Assembly: GCA_030560485.1 (NCBI GenBank)
Contig: JAKTTS010000044.1
Coordinates: 1-52,344 of the forward strand
DNA length: 52,344 nt
From: Ascoidea tarda (nom. inval.)
Lineage: Eukaryota > Ascomycota > Saccharomycetes > Ascoideales > Ascoideaceae
Direction: 5' to 3'
Below, piece after piece: positions 11,301 to 19,473 of the stretch (the first letter of the stretch is position 1; every line of letters begins with the position of its first letter). The position numbers and the translations under genes are program-made. Below the pieces are notes generated by a model. That model ran no database searches. It saw nothing but the letters and a program-made list of their open reading frames with translations, and was not told the DNA's origin.

Positions 11301-12591
11301 AGAAACTTCCACTCCATCACCAAAGCGTAAAAGTGAGTTAACTATAAGACTAACCAGTTCAAATCCAAAAAACAAAAATAGGATGGATGATTCTGATTAC
11401 TATCATGATTATCGTTATAAACATATTAGAAATAGGTCTCCAGGTTTATTGAAAAGCAAAAACAAAATACAGATATCTGAAACTAAAAACGCAAAAATAA
11501 TTGGTACCTTATCAGCAAAATTATCTTATTTGGCTTCTAGACTACTGGAACATCAATTAACATCAATTAAATCGCTTGTATTTTATCAATTTGAAGACTC
11601 TGCTTATTATTTGATTGAGATATTAGATTTATTGGGAGTTAATTATTTTCTTTATTCGTCATTTATTTCTATTGCGGAAAGAAATAAAAAACTAGATGAG
11701 TTTAGTAAATTTGATGATGGAGGAGTGTGTTTAATAATGGATTTGAAGCTAGCTGCACATGGGTTAACCATTGTATCAGCAACCAGAGTTTATTTTATTA
11801 ATCCTGTATGGAAGAAAGCTACTGAAGCTCAAGCAATTAAAAGATGTCATAGAATTGGTCAAAACAAACCTGTTTATGTTGAAACTTTAATCTTGAAGGG
11901 TACATTAGAAGAAGAAATGTATAAAAGGAGACACACAATGAATAATAAAAATGAGTTTACTGAAAATAGAACAAGTGAAGAAATTTTGAACCAGATTGAA
12001 CAAATGGATACAAACAAAGAAGTTTTTGAAGATAATTACATGCGAGATTATTTTTCAAAGTATGAATTTGTTGAAATAAACGAAAACGAAATTGAATATT
12101 CACCATTTTTAGCACCGTCCACATCTAAAATAATGTTATTAGTTGATGACTATAAGTTTTTCAGTGAAAAAGGATTTGATAAAAACCAAATATTAAAATA
12201 TTTGAAAAAGGATAAATTTGGGTTGGACAAGCATATTGGGATAGTTGACAAAGAAACTGGAATAAGAAAATGGCATATTTCACTATTTACAGAAATGGCA
12301 CTAAGAAAAGTTAATGGATTTAATAAGAGTTTTAAAAGGATAAGTACTAAAAACACTCAAAATTATGGGAAGATGTTTATTGATAAACTTGACAATGTTT
12401 CAAAATTATCTACAAAACAAAATGATTATAGGGCAGCTCTTAAAAATCCAAAGAAAAGAGTGCTAACTAAAATAACACTGAGTGAAGAGCTTAATAAATT
12501 AGAAATTGAAAAGAGATTAAAAAAAGATGATGATAAAGTTTTGAATGGAAAGCCTCCAAAGAAAAAGAAAAAATTAAGATTTTGTGATTAA
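8323..12591 (+). CDS. SNF2-family DNA-dependent ATPase, spliced (join 8323..8346, 8482..12591)
   Basis: The long frame has no in-frame ATG until far into the protein and opens after a TAG at 8461-8463, so an upstream exon is needed. An ATG at 8323 gives eight codons (MLKTKNIE) ending exactly at GTATGT (8347). A CACTAAC branch site lies at 8439-8445, and TACAG at 8477-8481 joins in frame, giving about 1377 residues. SNF2 motifs: GGILAENMGLGKT near residue 359, IICPDNLVKQWENE, VDEGH near 566 (DEGH as in Rad5/Rad16-like enzymes), AITGTPTAG, then helicase C with VFYQFEDSA, a late AAHGLTIVSA and AIKRCHRIGQNKPV. No RING is visible between the two halves, so this is not plainly Rad5, Rad16 or Irc20. 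The C-terminus is Lys-rich (PPKKKKKLRF), a likely nuclear signal. Role inferred only as chromatin or repair translocase. The alternative acceptor AATAG at 8459-8463 is also in frame. Confidence 0.86.
8347..8481 (+). other. Intron in the SNF2-family gene (135 bp)
   Basis: Donor GTATGT at 8347-8352, branch CACTAAC at 8439-8445 with the branch A 37 nt before the acceptor, acceptor TACAG ending at 8481. Phase 0 on both sides. An acceptor ending at 8463 would keep frame too and add six residues. Confidence 0.75.
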
Positions 12592-13141
12592 TCATTTTAA
12601 TATTGAGAGGAAAATTGATTGAAAATCAACTGCCATATTGATTTCAATGAAATTTTATAATTGAAAATGCACTTTTTGGCATTTGGTGATAGATGAGCTG
12701 TTTGAGTTAATTATATATGAAAAAAAAGCAGAAAAAAATTGTTTATAAACATTAATACGCTAAAATTAATAAATATTTCTAATTTGTTTTGAGTTTTTAA
12801 TGAAAATAGAATGGGTCTATTGATATACAGATTATACAGATGTTAAAAGACCATTGCACAAAAGTAAAAAAAAAAAAAAAATTACAAAGACCACAAAAGT
12901 CAGATTTTTGATATATTTTAGTTTCCGTTTCTTCTTAATATTTATCTTGATATCTCACCATTTTGATATTTCAGGTTTTTTCATTTTTCTTATTTCCTTT
13001 TTCTTTCTTAATCATATTTATTCACTAATTGCTAACTCTTTTAATCATCGAATTCTTTGATTAGAAGCGTTTATTTAATTATTATTCAAAAAAAAAAGAT
13101 TTAATTCAAAACTGAAGGTGCTCTCATCTAAAACATATAAA
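12592..13141. other. Intergenic, SNF2 gene to MDR oxidoreductase
   Basis: Very AT-rich with poly-A near 12865-12881 and T-rich stretches. The 68-codon frame at 12854 is hydrophobic low complexity with no match. I see no RNA gene or repeat beyond homopolymer runs. Confidence 0.5.
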
Positions 13142-14311
13142 ATGGATATCAGTGTTGAAGATAATATTAAGCAATATCACAATAGAAAATTAGTTTACTT
13201 CAATAAAAAAAGCAAAATTTATTTGAAAAATGAGGAAATCAGCTATTCAATAATGAAAGAAAATAAAATTCTTATTAAGGTCATTTCTATCTCTCTCAAT
13301 CCAATTGATATATTGATCAAAAATAGTATACCAAGATTTTCAAGTTTTGAGAGACCAATTTGTTCTGATTATGCAGGTATAATTGTTGATGTTGGTAAAG
13401 TTCAAGAAGAAAAAGGTTGGAAAATTGGACAATCAGTTTGTGGAAACTTGCTTAATTCTATTTCAAAGGGAACAGCAGTTGAATATCTCTGTATAGATCC
13501 AGATAAAGAGCCCAATATTGTTAATTTTGACCCAAATGTTGTTGATTATAATACAGCTGCAGGATGGCCAACTGTGTCTTCAATTGCTTATGTGGTCATA
13601 AACGGATTTCAAAGAAAACGTGAAAAGGAAGAAAACAAAAAAGAAGATGGTGAAAAAAGAGAGACCCTGAGAAAAGAAGAAAAATCCATAGATGAAGATA
13701 GAAACATTTTAGTTATTGGAGGCTCAACATCTGTTGGCATGATTGCAATTCAATTGGCCAAAAACATAGGGAAGTTTAATAAAGTTGTCACTATGTGTTC
13801 CAAAGAAGGGTTTGGATTAGCTGAATCTCTAGGAGCAGATCATTGTGTTGAATACCATAACAAACAAGAGTTGAGACAAGAATTAATTAGAATATCAAGT
13901 GATATAAAGTATGACCTTATATTTGATTGCGTTGGAAATAAAGATCTTTTCAAATATATCAATGAAATTATGAAACCCAAAGAAACTGGGTCAAAATACG
14001 TAACAATTGTTGGTGATAGCAAGAGTAATTATGAAGATGGTTTCAAGCTCAGGGCGTCAATTTCCCCAGGAGTAAGACTTATTGGAAGTCAATTGGGTCA
14101 TCATTCAGTGAACTTTAACTATCGGATCCAAGTTGGTAAGCCCAGTGACTCGATGTGGTTGAAGGATGTGATTGAGTTGATTGAGACAGACAAATTAAAA
14201 GTTCCAGTTGACAGTGTTTATAAGTTTGAGGAGTTCCAGGAAGCATTTGATAGGCTTTCCAAAAGTGTCGCCAAAGGAAAAATCATTCTCAGAGTATCTG
14301 AAACTGTGTAG
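13142..14311 (+). CDS. Zinc-less medium-chain dehydrogenase/reductase (quinone-oxidoreductase type)
   Basis: 389 residues from the ATG at 13142; the frame opens earlier, at 13118, only with GTG. The GroES-like N-terminal domain has ILIKVISISLNPIDILIKN and CSDYAGIIVDVG; the Rossmann half has ILVIGGSTSVGMIAIQLAK, the NAD(P)H loop, then DLIFDCVGN. The C-terminus (AFDRLSKSVAKGKIILRV) is the usual end of MDR enzymes. No cluster of zinc-binding cysteines is seen, so this is the quinone oxidoreductase/Yim1/RTN4IP1 side of the family. A highly charged insert of about 30 residues (residues 158-190) sits just before the Rossmann fold and is unusual. Substrate unknown. Confidence 0.85.
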   Translation: MDISVEDNIKQYHNRKLVYFNKKSKIYLKNEEISYSIMKENKILIKVISISLNPIDILIKNSIPRFSSFERPICSDYAGIIVDVGKVQEEKGWKIGQSVCGNLLNSISKGTAVEYLCIDPDKEPNIVNFDPNVVDYNTAAGWPTVSSIAYVVINGFQRKREKEENKKEDGEKRETLRKEEKSIDEDRNILVIGGSTSVGMIAIQLAKNIGKFNKVVTMCSKEGFGLAESLGADHCVEYHNKQELRQELIRISSDIKYDLIFDCVGNKDLFKYINEIMKPKETGSKYVTIVGDSKSNYEDGFKLRASISPGVRLIGSQLGHHSVNFNYRIQVGKPSDSMWLKDVIELIETDKLKVPVDSVYKFEEFQEAFDRLSKSVAKGKIILRVSETV

Positions 14312-14578
14312 TTTGTTTTTTGATTTGTATTTTCTTTGATATATTCTATAAAATATAATTTTGTTCTAGTTTCAATTCAGGAATTTTCCAAAGATCACAA
14401 AAACGGACAATGCATGTCAGCGCACTTCAGCATATTTGCATGTATTCATATGCACCTTTGCTTTTGTTTACAACTCAAAACTGAGGTAAACAAAACAATT
14501 TGATCAAAACTGTGAGAAGAGTCGAGTTATTGAAAGTGTTTGAGCTGCTCGATTCACCACACCAGATTGATATTACAA

Positions 14579-17500
14579 ATGAGTCCCAAAGAGAAAGAAA
14601 ACAGCAAGCCTGTTAATCGAAGACACTCTTCAATTGTCCCCGCCAAAAGAAAAGCCTCAGTTAGAAGAAGACACACGTTGGCTCCAGCTCCGAGAGGAAT
14701 TCTAAAGCAAAACAGCATCATTTCCAACAACACAACCAGTTTTAAAAGAATAGCGACAGATAATGCCAAAACAAATAACCAGCTTGAGGATAGAGAAAAC
14801 CACACAATAGCTGTGATGCAGATTCCTTTAAATGACCAGACACAAAATATCCTTAATTCAGACCAGGAGGCTGACATTCAAAATAGTCAAGACGACGATT
14901 TAAAAGAAAGAATAAAAAGAAGAGTTAGTTTTGCACCAGAGGTGACTCTTCATAAGTTTGATTTTATTCCTTTGAAATCAGACCTAACTTCAAGTAGCAA
15001 CAATAATGATGATACCATTGCCAGAAAAGAAAACCAGTTAGTTATCAGCAACAGCCAAAACACCAACAATAATAGCAATGCTTATAATAGTAATGAAGTT
15101 CTTGACACTTCAACCACCATTCAAAATATTTTCACTAATCTTACAAATAAAATGAATTCTAAAGGTGGTTCCTCCCAAAACCAAGTAGAAAAACCAATAG
15201 AAACACAAACTTCAGTTTCCAATAAACTACCACAGCTCAATTTACCCAAAAATGATAATCATTCACCAAATAAAACGGATGATCAAACAGACAATTATAG
15301 CATTACAGACGCTGAAGTAACTGATTTGGTTTCCTCAATTCTTAAAAATAGTCAAGAAAATGAAAATAATGATAAAAGTACCAAAGATGCTAACAATAAA
15401 GACGATAAAAATAAAACAAACGGCATCGATGAACACTTGACTAGAAAAAATTTAACAATGGAAATTATTGATTTGGTTAATAAAATTAAATCTCAAGAAT
15501 TGAGAAAAAGTTTATCAAACATTGATGATGATAACTCAATTGAATTTATTAATAATAATAACTTTGAAAATGAGATTTCAATGGAATACACAAATACTAA
15601 AACAGACTATGATAATATTACTACCGATAGCACTCTTAACAATTTTAATGGAAACAAAAAAGATGATCAAATTACCAAAAATACCCATCAAGAAGATGAA
15701 AACGAAACTGGTATTGTTGCTATGGATTTAACAAATTATGTCATTAATACTAAAAATTTCACAGAATATCAACCTCTTAACAAATCTGATGATTTTAAAA
15801 CAAAAAATTCAAGCAGCAAAGATCAAGACAATAATAATCAAGAAGACGATGATCAATTAACAATGGAAATAACAAATTACAAGTCAAACAGAATATTTGA
15901 TCAATCTGTTTACGATTTGATCAATGAAAATGATCAAATGAGTATGGATATAACAGCGGCATTATCCAAAATAAAAAAAATAGATTCTGATTTTAATGAT
16001 TCATCTAATCAAGAACAAACAATGGAATTTACAAAAATAATTCAAAATGAAAGCAATAAAATCAGCTCCGAACAAAAGTTGATAGACAAAAACAATGAAC
16101 TAAAAGGGAATATTACTGAAAAAGAAAACCAAATAGACTTTGATAATGATAACCAGGAAATTACAATGGATATAACGAAAAATATTTCTAATATCAAAGT
16201 TATCAATAATTTTGATCAAGTTGAAGATTTAGATAATTTTGATGAAAAAACAATGGAAATCACCAAAGACGTTTCAAATATTAAACTGGTTAATCCTATA
16301 AATCAACCTAGATCTGTTTTTGAAGAAACAGAAAATTTTGGAGAAAAAACAATGGAAATAACACAAAATCAAGCAAAAATAACTTTCAATAATTCTCAAA
16401 ATAGAAAAAGTGATATAGAGTTACGCGATAATGAAAACGAAGAAAATGTTAGTGCTAATGATCCTAATATTAGTATTGATCTTTATGAGGATGCTCATGA
16501 AAATCTTGAAGAAAAAACCATGGAAATAACAAAGATTTTTACCAAAATTGAGACTGTAAAAGATAACAATATAATATCAACCAAGGATTTAGAAAATTCA
16601 ACAATACATAGTCGAAGAGCTAGCCAAATTAGCCGGAATGATTATCTTGATAATATAAATGCCGATGAAATAGAAATAGAACAAGAAATAACCAATTTTT
16701 CTCAGCATGAAATGGAAATTCAAAATAAAGAAGACAATGTAAGAAATGAGAAAAATATAATTGATTCAGAAATAGAAGATATAAGGTTGCGCTCTCCAGA
16801 AGAAATCGGGATTGATATTTCTCAGAAAACGAGAAATGAACCAATTCTGAATACGAAGCTGTCAAAAAATATCATAGAACAGAGTTTTTCTAAAGTGTTT
16901 TCTCCCACCCAAAAAAGAAGAAAGTTATCAACAGTAATTCCTGATAAAGCAAACCTCACTAATGAACAGACAAATCAACAAATTATTAACAAAATAAAAG
17001 AATCTCATCTTTTATTGCCAGAAGCCAATTTAGGTATTGGAGCATCAGAAATTCCTCCAGAAATTAACGAGTTACTAGAAACACCATTGAAAAGGCCTCG
17101 AAAAATCTCTATTGAAACAATATATCATGAAATTTCTCGAAGTTCACCAGTCAGATCACCACACAGACTGTCAATTTTACCACCAAGCACGATGTCAAAT
17201 ACATCACCATATATAGGTCAGATACGAAAAAGAAGATCTTCTGGTTTTCTAGAAGAATCAAATCAGTATCAGAAAGAATTGGAAAAAAGTATTGAAGCCA
17301 TAGAACAGGGTGAAATTTATTTTAATAAATCTTCTTCTTTTATGAATGAAAATGAGCGATTTCAAAATAATGAAAAAGTGGAGGTGGAAGTCAATGAAAA
17401 AATCGATGAAAATATAAATTTTTCCATTAATGAAAGAAATAAACAAATTGAAAGTGAAAATGAAAGTGAAAATAAAGGTGGTTTAACTAAGAATAATCTG

Positions 17501-19141
17501 AGAAATCAAGGATTTAGTCAAAGTTTTAATGAAGTTGAGGTTAATTTTTTGGATCCCATTCATGAAGATACAGAGCCAATTACCGCAATTACAAGCAATT
17601 TTATAGAAGAAAGTTATAAACCTGTATCGATTGATACGTTTCTTGATACAATTGGTATTAAATTTTTTGACAATTTGAGTATAACATCAAAGAACATTAT
17701 TTTAGAGGGAGATTTTAAAAATAAAGAGCCGTCGTTGTTGGATTATTCTGAAGCATTAGAAAAACTACCTATGATAGAACTTTATCAGTTTGGTTGCAAG
17801 GAATTGAAAAAATATATCAGAGAAGGTTGCATTGATTATAAAAACCTTTCTGAGGAGGTTCTTGAAGATAATCCACAGGTAATAAAAGAGTTTTTCATGT
17901 CAAACTCAAGCATTAAAGAAAAACTTCAAGAACAATTTCAACTTGCAAAGAATTATTCTAATACACAAGCCAAAGGGGTTTGGTATGAATGGAAAAGTCA
18001 ATTAATTGAAGGACTATTAAAATTGTTGGAGGAACATTTAGATGTTTTGGTTGAGGATGAAAACTTTTTGATTGAAAGATTGCAACAAGTAAAAAAGATA
18101 AATTTGGATTTATCCGATAGAGCTAAAGAGCTAAATAAAGAATTGAACCTTTTGTTATTTAAGAATAAGATAATTGAAGATAATGATAAAGATGAAAACT
18201 TTTTATTAAGAAATGAATTAATTGAAATTACAGATAAAATTTTAAGTAATCAAAAAAACATTGAGAGTGGTGAGAATAAAATTCGAGCGATTAGAAACGA
18301 AATAGACGAAAAAAGGATTGTAATTCAAAATTTGGAAGAAGAAATTAGAGAGAAGGAAGAGATTTTGCTGAAACAAAAGAGTGTTGAAACCGAAGAAATA
18401 TTTCTGAAAAAGAAGCAAATTGGAGAGTTGGTAAAGAAACATGGGTTTAAGATTGATAAAATCGATGAGAGAAATAAAGAAATTAGTATTTCCATATTAT
18501 CAGAGATATTGAGAGAAGAGAATGCAATTGGAGTTAACGAAAACGATTTAAAGAATGATAAGAACATTCAGATTACATTTAATTTTGAAAACAAGCAAGA
18601 TATTAGTAAACTCAAAATCGATTTTCAAAATTTCAAGTTGAAATACGAAAGTGAATTTAAACATGGTTTGGATGGCAATGAGCCACTACTACAATTTTTC
18701 AAGCATAATTATAAGGGTCTTGATATTTTGAAAAGCAGCAGGAACTGCATTGAATATCTCAACGGCTTCATTGAGATCAGCAAGCAGTTGATTGTCTTGG
18801 ACAAGGAATTGTTTCTACTAAGTTTGAAATCACCAATCACAGTTTTCTATGACACTTCAGGCAAAGTTTTGAAAATCAGCTTGAAGAACCTTCGAGGCCA
18901 AAAACTAAGGTTGAAACTAGATTTCAGTGTGCACATCAAGATATTGGAATATTTACTAAATGGTAAAGCAGAGCTCAACGAGGATTTGATCAGTGCCATT
19001 TCTGCTGCAGTAAGATTCAAGAAGAAAGACGCTGTTGTTAGTGGATCCACAGTTGCCGGCGAGTTGCTGGATAAATACGGCACCTTCTCCGTTTTGGCAA
19101 GCTGTTTGCAGGAAATGCAGAACAAAATAGCGATTTGCTAG
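14579..19141 (+). CDS. SPC105: Kinetochore scaffold Spc105/KNL1
   Basis: 1520 residues from the ATG at 14579; the open frame reaches 14540 only with TTG. Spc105 is the KMN-network subunit that recruits PP1 and the Bub1-Bub3 checkpoint. The N-terminus is basic with RRHSS and RRRHTL, then RVSF at residues 115-118, the PP1-docking motif, in KRRVSFAPEVTLHKFDF, which is characteristic of Spc105. Residues about 294-655 carry MELT-type repeats: eight fit M-[ED]-[ILF]-T (MDLT, MEIT, MDIT, MEFT and others) with two degenerate copies. Then come a helical/coiled-coil part (about 1130-1330) and a C-terminal globular RWD-like part. Most of the first two-thirds is Asn/Asp/Glu-rich and disordered. It is longer than S. 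cerevisiae Spc105 (917 residues). Several in-frame CTG codons occur here, unlike the conserved genes. Confidence 0.9.
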   Translation: MSPKEKENSKPVNRRHSSIVPAKRKASVRRRHTLAPAPRGILKQNSIISNNTTSFKRIATDNAKTNNQLEDRENHTIAVMQIPLNDQTQNILNSDQEADIQNSQDDDLKERIKRRVSFAPEVTLHKFDFIPLKSDLTSSSNNNDDTIARKENQLVISNSQNTNNNSNAYNSNEVLDTSTTIQNIFTNLTNKMNSKGGSSQNQVEKPIETQTSVSNKLPQLNLPKNDNHSPNKTDDQTDNYSITDAEVTDLVSSILKNSQENENNDKSTKDANNKDDKNKTNGIDEHLTRKNLTMEIIDLVNKIKSQELRKSLSNIDDDNSIEFINNNNFENEISMEYTNTKTDYDNITTDSTLNNFNGNKKDDQITKNTHQEDENETGIVAMDLTNYVINTKNFTEYQPLNKSDDFKTKNSSSKDQDNNNQEDDDQLTMEITNYKSNRIFDQSVYDLINENDQMSMDITAALSKIKKIDSDFNDSSNQEQTMEFTKIIQNESNKISSEQKLIDKNNELKGNITEKENQIDFDNDNQEITMDITKNISNIKVINNFDQVEDLDNFDEKTMEITKDVSNIKLVNPINQPRSVFEETENFGEKTMEITQNQAKITFNNSQNRKSDIELRDNENEENVSANDPNISIDLYEDAHENLEEKTMEITKIFTKIETVKDNNIISTKDLENSTIHSRRASQISRNDYLDNINADEIEIEQEITNFSQHEMEIQNKEDNVRNEKNIIDSEIEDIRLRSPEEIGIDISQKTRNEPILNTKLSKNIIEQSFSKVFSPTQKRRKLSTVIPDKANLTNEQTNQQIINKIKESHLLLPEANLGIGASEIPPEINELLETPLKRPRKISIETIYHEISRSSPVRSPHRLSILPPSTMSNTSPYIGQIRKRRSSGFLEESNQYQKELEKSIEAIEQGEIYFNKSSSFMNENERFQNNEKVEVEVNEKIDENINFSINERNKQIESENESENKGGLTKNNLRNQGFSQSFNEVEVNFLDPIHEDTEPITAITSNFIEESYKPVSIDTFLDTIGIKFFDNLSITSKNIILEGDFKNKEPSLLDYSEALEKLPMIELYQFGCKELKKYIREGCIDYKNLSEEVLEDNPQVIKEFFMSNSSIKEKLQEQFQLAKNYSNTQAKGVWYEWKSQLIEGLLKLLEEHLDVLVEDENFLIERLQQVKKINLDLSDRAKELNKELNLLLFKNKIIEDNDKDENFLLRNELIEITDKILSNQKNIESGENKIRAIRNEIDEKRIVIQNLEEEIREKEEILLKQKSVETEEIFLKKKQIGELVKKHGFKIDKIDERNKEISISILSEILREENAIGVNENDLKNDKNIQITFNFENKQDISKLKIDFQNFKLKYESEFKHGLDGNEPLLQFFKHNYKGLDILKSSRNCIEYLNGFIEISKQLIVLDKELFLLSLKSPITVFYDTSGKVLKISLKNLRGQKLRLKLDFSVHIKILEYLLNGKAELNEDLISAISAAVRFKKKDAVVSGSTVAGELLDKYGTFSVLASCLQEMQNKIAIC
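15458..16540 (+). repeat. SPC105: Array of MELT-like repeats inside SPC105
   Basis: About ten degenerate coding repeats, mostly of the form (K/Q)TMEIT, spaced roughly 30-150 bp to larger gaps. The last three (EEKTMEIT/GEKTMEIT type) are most alike, suggesting recent duplication. In other eukaryotes Mps1 phosphorylates the Thr and Bub3 then binds. Confidence 0.82.
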
Positions 19142-19473
19142 CAGCAGAAGCAACAGAAACAGCAAAGCCCAGCCCAACGGACTATGCACGATGCTGCCGA
19201 CGGACGTGTTTCAAATGCCGGTACGGTTTCCGTTATACACGTGATTGAGGAAAATTTTCAAGAAAAAGATGTTAAAAAAAATTTATTTTTGTTTTTTTCC
19301 TGATTATTTTGGGAATTTTCGATAGTATAATTGTAAATAAATCAAATACATCAAACTGATAATTCTTTCTCAGACGTATATAGCTCGATTTCCTTGATCG
19401 ATTCTTGCTTATTCATTTCATTCCTGTGTATTATAGTATTTCCTTAAGTCTGTAACTTAGTACAAGATTCTTC
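19142..19473. other. Intergenic, SPC105 to MSS116
   Basis: Begins with a CAG/CAA-rich patch directly after the SPC105 stop. It contains a CACGTGAT E-box (separate entry) and then AT-rich promoter sequence ahead of the MSS116 ATG. Confidence 0.6.
19238..19245 (-). promoter_or_regulatory. Cbf1-type E-box upstream of MSS116
   Basis: CACGTGAT, whose reverse complement ATCACGTG matches the RTCACRTG site of yeast Cbf1 exactly. It lies 229 bp before the MSS116 ATG. In CUG-clade yeasts Cbf1 is known to act on ribosomal and respiratory genes. Binding here is inferred. Confidence 0.5.

Noticed and set aside
14540-14578. Thirteen extra residues at the start of Spc105
   Set aside because: They need a TTG start; the ATG at 14579 is directly followed by the basic N-terminus.
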